Below, piece after piece: positions 16,462 to 23,072 of a stretch of 50,703 bases of DNA (positions are counted from its first letter, which is position 1; the number at the start of each line of letters is the position of its first letter). Source of the stretch: a candidate division WWE3 bacterium (GTDB lineage Bacteria; Patescibacteriota; WWE3; UBA101185; UBA10185). Below the pieces are notes generated by a model that was not told where the DNA came from, made no database searches, and was given only the letters and a program-made list of their open reading frames with translations. The stretch is from contig JAAZNV010000005.1 of assembly GCA_012798115.1 (NCBI GenBank), forward strand, positions 1 through 50,703, given 5' to 3'. The position numbers and the translations under genes were made by a program.

Positions 16462-16524
16462 TTCTTGTTAATGACACAAAAAGACATTATTGTCTTCTCA
16501 TACAAAGGGAAGGTAATGAAGGGA

Positions 16525-16573
16525 TAAAAAACACCGTAAGGTAGATAATCACTTTTCTACATAATACGGTGTT
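16525..16573 (-). terminator. Terminator of the 197-residue gene
   Basis: ACACCGTA (16531-16538) pairs with TACGGTGT (16565-16572), with an inner GTAGA/TCTAC pairing and a six-T run on the minus strand. Confidence 0.8.
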
Positions 16574-16588
16574 TGTGAAAGCTTAGCA

Positions 16589-17182
16589 CTATGTTAACTG
16601 ATTGCCGTATTTCCAAAATTTTTTTAGAAATGCTACTGCCAAGAGATTTGTGAAACCAGATAGTCCTATGTAATCCAACTCTTGTTCTAACTTATCTTGG
16701 ATATCAGCAGGTTTGCTACCTTTACGTATTTCTTGCTGCATGGCAACTGCCCAGCCTTGAATGAATTTAATAATCTCTTTTGATAGGTTGTCCTTTCGTT
16801 GGGCCCAACATGTTCTTAGATACGGAATGAGTTTATACCAAGGAACTTCCATCTTTTCTGTAGAAAGAAGTTGGTAAACCCGTTGTTTTTTAGCTTTGCA
16901 TTCCGCATGGTATTTTGCACACTCCTGTTTCCACAATGCTTTTCGAAAAGGGGTGCAACTTTGTTTAAGAGCATATTTCCACTGACGTAAAGCCTCTTTC
17001 TTGGTCATTTCTGGAGAAACAATAATTTGAATACCATTGAATAAACAAGTTATTCTTGTTCCCGATAACTTAGAACGATTAACCATCTCACTCAAGACAC
17101 AATCAATATGTTCACCTGCATGAGGTCGGTAGCATACAAAACTATTTACACGCTTTTTCCAGTTGTTTGACAAACTATACAT
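16589..17182 (-). CDS. Cassette gene: unknown Lys/Trp-rich protein
   Basis: A 197-residue soluble, basic protein that I do not recognise. The middle (residues about 75-135) is rich in Lys, Cys and Trp; the C-terminal 60 residues look helical with a short hydrophobic patch (GLSGFTNLLAVAFLKKF). It has cassette signals: TTGACG, 17 nt, TATAAT preceded by CCTGTAGTG, a GGAGAGGAG Shine-Dalgarno and a strong private terminator. Arginine and cysteine codons (CGT, TGC) depart from core use. Confidence 0.65.
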   Translation of the reverse strand: MYSLSNNWKKRVNSFVCYRPHAGEHIDCVLSEMVNRSKLSGTRITCLFNGIQIIVSPEMTKKEALRQWKYALKQSCTPFRKALWKQECAKYHAECKAKKQRVYQLLSTEKMEVPWYKLIPYLRTCWAQRKDNLSKEIIKFIQGWAVAMQQEIRKGSKPADIQDKLEQELDYIGLSGFTNLLAVAFLKKFWKYGNQLT

Positions 17183-17227
17183 TAATATTCTCCTCTCCTT
17201 TTATTGTTTTATTTAGGTTAGTTTAAG

Positions 17228-17266
17228 ATTATACCTTGAATACATTCTTGCGTCAAACACTACAGG
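17228..17266 (-). promoter_or_regulatory. Promoter with CCTGTAGTG block
   Basis: On the minus strand CCTGTAGTG (17258-17266), one nt, TTGACG (17251-17256), 17 nt, TATAAT (17228-17233). Confidence 0.7.
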
Positions 17267-17295
17267 GTTTGCAAGGTTAGTGAGTGTTTAAGGGA

Positions 17296-17331
17296 ATAAA
17301 AAAGAACCTCTTGAAATTATCTTTGAGGTTC
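17296..17331 (-). terminator. Terminator of the 102-residue gene
   Basis: GAACCTC (17304-17310) pairs with GAGGTTC (17325-17331), with seven T on the minus strand. The stem includes the last codons of the gene. Confidence 0.75.
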
Positions 17332-17625
17332 AGTTAGTTCCACTGCAGTGATATCTAATAACCTGTTAATAATCGTTAGGAAATCACGCCAACGGCAATT
17401 CCAATTGTAAGGACTAGATATAATAAATTGTGAAGCTAGCCCACCTGCTTTAGTTGTCTCCTCGTTTGGGTATGTTCCACAATCATTTAACTCAGCCATC
17501 TTGGCCCGTACTTTATCAGCAACCTCATTTCTTACGTTTAGTATCATTTCAAACTTTAGGTGGCTGATTTCAATTTTAGCCACAGTAACGTTTGCCTTTT
17601 TCCATTCAAACGTTTGATTTGCCAC
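17317..17625 (-). CDS. Cassette gene: unknown 102-residue protein
   Basis: A small soluble protein of unknown family with mixed beta/alpha character. The N-terminal part alternates hydrophobic and charged residues (WKKANVTVAKIEISHLKFEM), followed by a helical RNEVADKVRAKMAELND. It has a TTGATT/TATTCT promoter preceded by CCTATAGC, an AAGGAGGGG Shine-Dalgarno about 3 nt before the start region, and a terminator overlapping its end. It is in line with the 197-residue gene but separated from it by a terminator, so the two are independent transcripts. Confidence 0.6.
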   Translation of the reverse strand: MANQTFEWKKANVTVAKIEISHLKFEMILNVRNEVADKVRAKMAELNDCGTYPNEETTKAGGLASQFIISSPYNWNCRWRDFLTIINRLLDITAVELTEPQR

Positions 17626-17664
17626 AACCCCTCCTTATTTGGATTTTCTAGAATTCTAACACTT

Positions 17665-17701
17665 AGAATATCATAAGTGCCCTAATCAATCAAGCTATAG
17701 G
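17665..17701 (-). promoter_or_regulatory. Promoter with CCTATAGC block
   Basis: On the minus strand CCTATAGC (17694-17701) directly precedes TTGATT (17688-17693), then 17 nt and TATTCT (17665-17670). Confidence 0.55.
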
Positions 17702-17719
17702 ATATTGTCTCTCATTGCA

Positions 17720-17733
17720 GAATTTCATGCGAA
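17720..17733 (-). promoter_or_regulatory. Upstream element GAATTTCATGCGAA
   Basis: Lies 18 nt upstream of the CCTATAGC block. It matches the elements at 12679 and 15876 in sequence and spacing. Confidence 0.45.
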
Positions 17734-17751
17734 GCGTGGCAGGGAATTGTT

Positions 17752-18810
17752 TTATTTCAGAAAGTAGTTGTCGTTCGAGAATTTTACCTGCTCAATAAAG
17801 ATTTTACTGAAGGCCACAGCACTTAGCTGTTCATAAAATAGAATAGTTGCTTTTTTGAACTGATCTATATCTACGTTTCTGTATGATAGTGGTAGTAAGT
17901 CATTTGCAAGAAGTATGGCGTTGCATAGCATTCTGGCAGTTCTCTTGTTTCCATCAGAATAAGGTTGGACATATGGAAACATAACGCTGGCAATAAATGC
18001 CTTAAGATATGGATCCGTTACCTTATTTACCATTTCAACAGTTTTTTCTAAAGCCTCCTTAAGTTGATGCTCGTTGCCTAAGGGTCTGTAGATGGTTCCT
18101 GTTATTCCAACCTCGTGTCTCCTAATTCCAGTTGATATCTCAAGTCCTTTGACCAAGGTGTTATGAAGTTGGTTTATAACTGATATAGAAATCGTTTTGA
18201 AATTTCTTTTGTTTGCTAGAATATTATCAAAGGCATGTTTATGATTTAAGATCATTAGGGTTTCTGCTTTACTTTTACCACTTGCCTCTTTTTGTTCCTT
18301 GATTAAAGACTCTGTTTCTAACAAGGTATATGTATTTCCTTCTATTTTTGATGATTTCCAAGATAGCTCTATGGTAAATCTTTCCAGTTCCCTTCTGATT
18401 AAATCTGGGGAAATACCCTTTGTTTTATCTGAGAAACTTACCGTTGCGTTCTTTAATGGCATTAATATATCCGCTAGTTGAGGATCTGTTAAATATTCAA
18501 AGATTTTACTGTCAAATGTTTTTTTGGCTCCCACTCGTTGATCAGGGTCGTATGAAAAGTAATTTTCTATATCAAAAACTCTCAAAAGAGGATTATGGGA
18601 AATTGGGTAGTACATCGTTGCCTTGGCTTTGCCTTCGGATCTGATTAACTTTAATTTTATTAGTAAGTTAAGATCTCTTATCAGTGTGGGTTTAGAGACG
18701 CTGTATGTTGGGAATAGCTTTTCAGCTATCTTTTCTCTTAAAATTCCGCCTGATTGATTGATGATGTTTGAAATGTAACGTTGGCGTGGTGTAAGAATCG
18801 TATCATTCAT
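17752..18810 (-). CDS. Fic-family protein with N-terminal winged helix
   Basis: A 352-residue protein: an N-terminal winged-helix domain, then a Fic domain. The class II autoinhibitory motif SSKIEGN is at residues 153-159. The active-site loop reads VQPYSDGNKRTAR, with Gln282 in place of the catalytic His of HPFx(D/E)GN(G/K)R. Fic enzymes transfer AMP or other groups to proteins; the His-to-Gln change argues against standard AMPylation. I chose the ATG at 18810, since the possible upstream starts overlap the -35 box (TTGACA 18841-18846). Repeats of ATGATACGATT span the promoter and start, a likely binding site for its own winged helix. Confidence 0.88.
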   Translation of the reverse strand: MNDTILTPRQRYISNIINQSGGILREKIAEKLFPTYSVSKPTLIRDLNLLIKLKLIRSEGKAKATMYYPISHNPLLRVFDIENYFSYDPDQRVGAKKTFDSKIFEYLTDPQLADILMPLKNATVSFSDKTKGISPDLIRRELERFTIELSWKSSKIEGNTYTLLETESLIKEQKEASGKSKAETLMILNHKHAFDNILANKRNFKTISISVINQLHNTLVKGLEISTGIRRHEVGITGTIYRPLGNEHQLKEALEKTVEMVNKVTDPYLKAFIASVMFPYVQPYSDGNKRTARMLCNAILLANDLLPLSYRNVDIDQFKKATILFYEQLSAVAFSKIFIEQVKFSNDNYFLK

Positions 18811-18846
18811 ATATATAAATCGTATCATTTTGAGACGATTTGTCAA
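18805..18846 (-). promoter_or_regulatory. Fic promoter with direct and inverted repeats
   Basis: TTGACA (18841-18846) with TACGAT 16 nt downstream. ATGATACGATT occurs twice in direct orientation across the -10 region and the start codon, and AATCGT/ACGATT forms an inverted pair in the spacer. Autoregulation by the Fic protein winged helix is inferred. Confidence 0.5.
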
Positions 18847-18868
18847 TCCCTACATATGTGGGAGGCAA

Positions 18869-19065
18869 TTATATTTTTATGACCTGGGCATAAGAAACAC
18901 TATTGTAGATGACTTCAGTGAGTTGGAGCTTAGAACTGATCTCGGATGTGTTTGGAGAATTTTTTAATTGTTGAGAGATTAAAGTATAGGGAAAATTCCG
19001 ACATCTTTGCTAACCAATACTTTTGGAGGACCTATGATAAAGGAGAGATTGATTTGGTGGAATAA
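18869..19065 (+). pseudogene. Remnant of a DUF4143-type AAA ATPase
   Basis: The plus strand reads LYFYDLGIRNTIVDDFSELE, then LRTDLGCVW, matching the C-terminal DUF4143 region of the ATPases whose hallmark is (I/L)YFxDxGLRN. After VW the frame is broken by loss of one base (about 18956) and continues as FLIVERLKYRENSDIFANQY and FWRTYDKGEIDLVE-stop, the typical end of these proteins. No start or ATPase domain remains. A cassette-gene terminator lies directly at its end. Confidence 0.75.
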
Positions 19066-19093
19066 AAAGAGTTGAAAATTAATTCAACTCTTT
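19063..19093 (-). terminator. Terminator of the 93-residue gene
   Basis: AAAGAGTTGAA and TTCAACTCTTT form an 11-bp stem with T residues on the minus-strand side. Confidence 0.75.
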
Positions 19094-19111
19094 ATTAAAA
19101 AGTAGTAATAA

Positions 19112-19393
19112 CTAAAGATCATGTTCTTCCTTTGGTACGTGTAGATTTTCGTCCAAAAACTTAATGAGATTCTGAAGAACTACAGTAAAAAAGATTTCCA
19201 GTTTGTAGAAGTAAAAATCAGTGTGCTCGCTATTCTTCTCAATGTAAGGTCCTTGTATAGGAATCTCTTTTAATATTTTTCTTATTTCTTGTTGAACATC
19301 TCCCGAGATTCTATCAGTGACTCTTAGAATCATCATGTCTTTTGTTGGCAGGGACTCAAGACGAGCCTTGGTAGGCCATATATACAGTATCAT
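19112..19393 (-). CDS. Cassette gene: unknown 93-residue protein
   Basis: A small soluble protein beginning MILYIWPTKARLE. The start at 19393 is chosen because it has an AAGGAG Shine-Dalgarno and lies downstream of a perfect promoter; the longer frame to 19450 would run into that promoter. No known domain. The central EIRKILKEIPIQGPYIE and the C-terminal hydrophobic LEIFFTVVLQNLIKFLDENL suggest an alpha/beta fold. Its promoter begins 4 nt after the 3' end of tRNA-Asn. Confidence 0.55.
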   Translation of the reverse strand: MILYIWPTKARLESLPTKDMMILRVTDRISGDVQQEIRKILKEIPIQGPYIEKNSEHTDFYFYKLEIFFTVVLQNLIKFLDENLHVPKEEHDL

Positions 19394-19421
19394 TTCTATC
19401 TCCTTAACTTTGTTTGTTGGA

Positions 19422-19460
19422 ATTATATAGAAACAACAAACTTGTGTCAACTACTACAGG
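19422..19460 (-). promoter_or_regulatory. Consensus promoter with CCTGTAGTA block
   Basis: On the minus strand CCTGTAGTA (19452-19460), TTGACA (19445-19450), 17 nt, TATAAT (19422-19427). Both hexamers match consensus exactly. Confidence 0.8.
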
Positions 19461-19464
19461 ATGT

Positions 19465-19539
19465 TGGCTCCCCCGAGTGGATTCGAACCACTAACCTTGT
19501 CCTTAACAGGGACCTGCTCTACCGTTGAGCTACAGGGGA
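19465..19539 (-). tRNA. tRNA-Asn (GTT)
   Basis: Acceptor TCCCCTG pairs with CGGGGGA; G73 and CCA are encoded. The anticodon loop is CTGTTAA, anticodon GTT. The first pair of the anticodon stem is a G-A mismatch; all other stems are sound. Confidence 0.95.
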
Positions 19540-19565
19540 ATACTTAGCGTACAGATACTATCACA

Positions 19566-20429
19566 CTAATTTTTAGGGTTCAATGCTCCTTCTTTTTCCT
19601 TAAACATCTTATCTAAAACAATAAAAGAAAGAAAAGTATTTAGCACAAAAAACCAAGGATAAGCAGAAACATCTAAACTAAATAAGCTAAATAACGTTTC
19701 AACAATAATTGGTAATGTCATTGTGTGTATTCCTATTCTACATGCAGATAAGAAATTAATTTTCTTTTTCTTTAACAAGGATAAAAGATAAACTGCCAAA
19801 CCTATCCATAAAATGTACATAAGTTTGTAACCAAAGAAATCAAACAGAATCTGCCCAACAAACAACACTAAAGGCAGCAAAAAAGGAACATACTTAATGT
19901 ATTTATAAACATTATTTATTCCTTCAATAGCCTTTGACTTATCAATGTCTGCATTAGGCAAATCCTTTACAGGGTAAGCCTTAATACCAGAAGCATTGTC
20001 ATTAGTTAAAATATTACTTTCATTAACCAAAGCAAATGTCTTGAAGCTACTAAAATCATTAATAGTTCCTTGTTTATAAAAAACAACAGCATTATCAACA
20101 TTAGCACTATACTTTTCTTTAATAGATTGAGGCATTGGAATGATATAGGGTTCTGGCTTGTTTATACTCCATTTTCCATCCTTAATGCTTATAACTAGAT
20201 CATCTGGGTAAATATTCTTAACTTCTTCAACCCCAGTCTTTAACCATGCTTTAGTTTCAGGCACCATTTTTATACTAACAAAGGAAGTAAAAATTAAAGA
20301 TACTAAAACAGCTAACATTAAGTAATACTTAAAAGTAAAGGAAAACTTAGTTTCCAAAAGCTCTTTGTAGTACTCTGGTGAAGATATACTCTTCTTAAAG
20401 ACATAAAAAAATGTTTTTAATTTATTCAT
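19566..20429 (-). CDS. DUF1189-family membrane protein
   Basis: A 287-residue membrane protein of the DUF1189 family. It has one N-terminal membrane segment (about 32-52), an extracytoplasmic domain with the family motif YPDDLVISIKDGKWSINKPE and PYIIPMP, and four C-terminal membrane segments (about 180-280). Function in the family is not established; in Firmicutes relatives belong to envelope-associated regulons. TAGAAT on the minus strand (20436-20441) ends 6 nt before the ATG with no Shine-Dalgarno. Confidence 0.82.
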   Translation of the reverse strand: MNKLKTFFYVFKKSISSPEYYKELLETKFSFTFKYYLMLAVLVSLIFTSFVSIKMVPETKAWLKTGVEEVKNIYPDDLVISIKDGKWSINKPEPYIIPMPQSIKEKYSANVDNAVVFYKQGTINDFSSFKTFALVNESNILTNDNASGIKAYPVKDLPNADIDKSKAIEGINNVYKYIKYVPFLLPLVLFVGQILFDFFGYKLMYILWIGLAVYLLSLLKKKKINFLSACRIGIHTMTLPIIVETLFSLFSLDVSAYPWFFVLNTFLSFIVLDKMFKEKEGALNPKN

Positions 20430-20492
20430 AGCAATATTCTAGCAAATAAATTAATAAGAAACAGATGTAACCTGGAATGATAAAATAATATT

Positions 20493-20843
20493 ATGAATTA
20501 TCAAATATCATCAGACAATATAGAACTAACTCCAAGCATGGAAGTATTAACAAAGGAGAAATTTGAAAGAATAGAGTCAAGAACTAAAAACCTTCCTAAA
20601 GATTCTTGCTTTGCAAGAATTGTACTAAACTCTGCCCCTGAAAATAGATTTAATGTGAAAGTAAATTTAAGTTTAAGTAGTAAGGAATACTTTTCTGATG
20701 AAGAAGACTACTCCCTTGAAGGAGCTTTGATTAAAGTAGTGGAAGAATTGTTGGAAATGATGGAAAAAGATAGTATAGTCCAAAGAAGAAAAGACCTAAA
20801 GGAAGAAGAAAGAATAGAAAAAGCACTAACAGAAGAGGTATGA
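20493..20843 (+). CDS. hpf: Ribosome hibernation factor, HPF/RaiA family (short form)
   Basis: A 116-residue member of the S30AE family, which binds the decoding centre of the 30S subunit and inactivates ribosomes under stress. Features are the start MNYQISSDNIELTPSMEVL, a beta strand with basic residues (FARIVLNSAPENRFNVKVNL) and the helix EEDYSLEGALIKVVEELLEM. It lacks the C-terminal dimerisation domain of long HPF, so it would form 70S-inactive rather than self-dimerised 100S complexes unless a partner exists. TAAAAT (20481-20486) ends 6 nt before the ATG: probable leaderless mRNA. The tRNA-Ile starts 4 nt after its stop. Confidence 0.9.
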   Translation: MNYQISSDNIELTPSMEVLTKEKFERIESRTKNLPKDSCFARIVLNSAPENRFNVKVNLSLSSKEYFSDEEDYSLEGALIKVVEELLEMMEKDSIVQRRKDLKEEERIEKALTEEV

Positions 20844-20847
20844 GTTT

Positions 20848-20923
20848 GGGTGATTAGCTCAATTGGCAGAGCAAGCGTCTTATACACGCTCGGTTCCAGG
20901 TTCGAGTCCTGGATCACCCACCA
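20848..20923 (+). tRNA. tRNA-Ile (TAT)
   Basis: Stem AGCGT/ACGCT encloses loop CTTATAC, giving anticodon TAT, which reads AUA. A73 and CCA are encoded. The body (acceptor GGGTGAT/ATCACCC, GCTCAATTGGCAGAGC) resembles bacterial tRNA-Val; a single change at position 36 (C to T) separates it from a Val anticodon TAC. Ile is assigned from the anticodon. Confidence 0.85.
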
Positions 20924-20951
20924 TAATAAACTATTTTCCTGGTTCATTTAA

Positions 20952-21287
20952 ATGATATTAATACTTAAGGATAAAGCCACGAAAGAACAAATTAAAAATA
21001 TTACTGAAGTGTATCCTGGGTACACAAAGGTGGTTGTTGATATAGAATGTGGTTTGTTGTCGGCAGGGGGTGAATATCATATAGATTGTGAGCAAACATT
21101 GCTTGAAAATGGAAGTATTCAAGAGAATTTATGGGGAGGAGGTTATAGGTTTGAAAACAAAGAAGTTGATTTTATAGGATTAACAAACTACAAAGCAGGT
21201 ATTAAACACTTCTCTTACGAAGTATCAATTCCAGAAATCAGGGAAAGGATGGAAGTAATTATTAGGGGAATCTTTGATAATGAATAA
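20952..21287 (+). CDS. DUF5674-family protein
   Basis: A 111-residue soluble protein. It shows the family layout VVVDIECGLLSAGGEYHIDC, ...LLENGS.QENLWG and a C-terminal amphipathic helix (IPEIRERMEVIIRGI). The family is widespread in CPR bacteria, archaea and cyanobacteria and has no established function. It starts 29 nt after a tRNA and overlaps the next gene by 8 nt, so the two form a small operon behind hpf and tRNA-Ile. Confidence 0.8.
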   Translation: MILILKDKATKEQIKNITEVYPGYTKVVVDIECGLLSAGGEYHIDCEQTLLENGSIQENLWGGGYRFENKEVDFIGLTNYKAGIKHFSYEVSIPEIRERMEVIIRGIFDNE

Positions 21288-21552
21288 GTCTAAGTTGAAT
21301 ATAAGAATGGATCTCATGCGTGTTGCAAAAATAGCATTAGAATTGGATAAGCCTTTTGAAGAAAATATTGCAAACGTTTTTATTAACAAAGCTAGGTCAG
21401 AATTTGAAGAGAACCTGAAAGATGAAAATAAACTTAAAGATGAGCTTATTTCTTACCAGAAGGAGATTCCAATCATAGCTCTTGATACTAAGAAGAGAAA
21501 ACAGTGGGGAGAAAAGATAATGACTATTGCTTCAAGATTAGGAACTTTCTAG
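21280..21552 (+). CDS. Unknown helical protein
   Basis: A 90-residue, charged, predicted all-helical protein (residues KARSEFEENLKDENKLKDEL form one long helix). I do not recognise it. The ATG at 21280 is chosen over a TTG 6 nt earlier. It overlaps the DUF5674 gene end, implying coupled translation, and is followed by a strong terminator. Confidence 0.6.
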   Translation: MNKSKLNIRMDLMRVAKIALELDKPFEENIANVFINKARSEFEENLKDENKLKDELISYQKEIPIIALDTKKRKQWGEKIMTIASRLGTF

Positions 21553-21583
21553 CGTTTGCTTATACATGTGCTAAATATACAAA

Positions 21584-21612
21584 AAACGACCTTGCATAGG
21601 TCGTTTCTTGAT
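21584..21612. terminator. Bidirectional terminator
   Basis: AAACGACC (21584-21591) pairs with GGTCGTTT (21599-21606) between convergent genes; T residues follow on the plus side (CTTGATTTT) and a six-T run on the minus side. Confidence 0.85.
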
Positions 21613-21630
21613 TTTAATTTTAATTATTAA

Positions 21631-22506
21631 TTACAAGATAGAAAGTTCTGTCTTATCCATCTTTTCTGGTTTTTCAACGTAATCAAGATATTTCTCAGTT
21701 GTTGAAATTCTCTTGTGTCCTGCTACCTTAGCAAGATAAGTAATGTTAACACCATTTCTAATATGATTAGCAACAAAGGTATGTCTTAAATCATTTACCT
21801 TAGCGTTTTCTACACCTGCTAATCTAAAAAATCTGTCAATTGTAGATCTAATGTTTCTAATAAGAAGGGGTCTACCTGATTTTGTAATAAATACGTTAGT
21901 AGATTTATCTGATTTTACTCTAGTGTTATTAATATATTTACTTAATGCCTCAACAGCTGCTTTATTAAGAGGAACTATTCTTTCTTCCCTGTTGTTTTTT
22001 CTAGCAATAAACAATGAACCTGTTTCTCCTTTAATATCTAAATCTTCCAGCTTCATTCCTGCAAGCTCTGAAATAGTAATTCCTGCTTGGAGGAGAACTT
22101 CAATCATTGCGTATGATCTATTATCGTCCTTTGCAGCATCTCTTAATGCTCTATATTCAAGCTTAGTTAAAATTCTTGGAGCTTTTGTTTCAAACTTAGG
22201 GTGCTTTAATTGGTCTGAGATATCTTCTTTTAATATACCTTCTTTGTTTAAATACTTAATAAAAGTTCTAGCAGCATTTGTCTTTCTTGAAATAGACTTT
22301 GGAGTGTAATTTTCATTAGCTAAACTCTTCATAAATGATTCAAGATGTTCTATCTTCATACCTTCAACATCATCTACACCTTCTTTTGCTAAGAAAGTTA
22401 CTATTTGTTCAATATCTTTATTGTAAGCAACAAGAGTTGCTTCTGACTTCCCATCAGCTTTTAATTTTTCTATAAACTTTTTATGAACTGTTTGTAATTT
22501 AGTCAT
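21631..22506 (-). CDS. XerC/XerD-like tyrosine recombinase
   Basis: A 291-residue protein with an N-terminal SAM-like core-binding domain (1-105) and a C-terminal catalytic domain. Tyr273 (TTEKYLDY), His264 (AGHKRIST), Lys170 and Arg241 (LRHTF) are present. Two of the conserved residues differ: the first Arg of TGLRISEL is Thr144 (AGITISEL), and the His of HxLRH is Asn238 (NDLRHTF). It could still be the dif/Xer enzyme of this genome with relaxed chemistry, or a DNA-binding relative. An AAGGGA Shine-Dalgarno precedes the ATG. It is not flanked by att-like repeats, so a chromosomal rather than phage role is likely. Confidence 0.85.
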   Translation of the reverse strand: MTKLQTVHKKFIEKLKADGKSEATLVAYNKDIEQIVTFLAKEGVDDVEGMKIEHLESFMKSLANENYTPKSISRKTNAARTFIKYLNKEGILKEDISDQLKHPKFETKAPRILTKLEYRALRDAAKDDNRSYAMIEVLLQAGITISELAGMKLEDLDIKGETGSLFIARKNNREERIVPLNKAAVEALSKYINNTRVKSDKSTNVFITKSGRPLLIRNIRSTIDRFFRLAGVENAKVNDLRHTFVANHIRNGVNITYLAKVAGHKRISTTEKYLDYVEKPEKMDKTELSIL

Positions 22507-22607
22507 AGTTTCCCTTCAGACAGGAATAATAAATAACCTTTAGTTGTTGCCTATTATAACAAATAGGAGAGCAGAAGTAAATTCTATGGGGTAGAGTATC
22601 AAATGTA

Positions 22608-22636
22608 TTGAAAACTGTCAATATATTGCCTATTAT
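22608..22636 (+). promoter_or_regulatory. Leaderless promoter of the divisome gene
   Basis: TTGAAA (22608-22613), 17 nt, TATTAT (22631-22636), then 7 nt to ATG 22644. The TTG that looks like an upstream start is the -35 box. Confidence 0.65.
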
Positions 22637-22643
22637 GGGGATA

Positions 22644-23021
22644 ATGTCCAAGGTAACTAAATTTAAGTATATGCTAGGAACACTTATCTTGTTTATTGTA
22701 TCCATAAGTTTGATTAAGTCTTCGTTTCAAGTGTTTAAAAGTAAGAATAGACTGGATGTTATAAAAAGAGAGGTAGCTGAGCTTGAAATGGAAAAAGAGC
22801 AGTTAGAACAAGATATAAAGTACAAGCAAACAGAAGAATATATAGAAGAAAAAGCTAGGAATAACTTAAATCTAGTAAAACCAGGAGAGAAGGTTTATGT
22901 AGTTGTTGGTGAAGATGTAAAAAGCAGCTCGTCAAGTAATGTTCTTTCTGGGTCAGATGAAAGAGAAGAAAAAAATAAAAAGGATGAAAACTGGTACTCA
23001 TGGTACAAATTATTCTTTTAA
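22644..23021 (+). CDS. Septum formation initiator (FtsB/DivIC-like)
   Basis: A 125-residue bitopic membrane protein: a short basic N-terminus, one membrane helix (LGTLILFIVSISLIKSSF), a coiled coil (KREVAELEMEKEQLEQDI) and the family end YIEEKARNNLNLVKPGEKVY, where the xxARxxLxxxxPGE pattern is diagnostic. FtsB/DivIC links FtsL and FtsQ in the divisome outside the membrane. A 35-residue Ser/Glu/Lys tail is extra. The start at 22644 is chosen because the longer frame covers the promoter. Confidence 0.88.
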   Translation: MSKVTKFKYMLGTLILFIVSISLIKSSFQVFKSKNRLDVIKREVAELEMEKEQLEQDIKYKQTEEYIEEKARNNLNLVKPGEKVYVVVGEDVKSSSSSNVLSGSDEREEKNKKDENWYSWYKLFF

Positions 23022-23072
23022 ACCTTCTTTTTGACTTTAGCATACTTATTTGTTAGATTTAGTACGAAATAA

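Noticed and set aside
16471-16527. 18-residue ORF after the RyR-like gene
   Set aside because: It lacks a Shine-Dalgarno and overlaps a weak hairpin; too short to support.
19394-19450. Longer N-terminus of the 93-residue protein
   Set aside because: The extra 19 codons cover the consensus -35/-10 promoter, and the ATG at 19393 has the Shine-Dalgarno.
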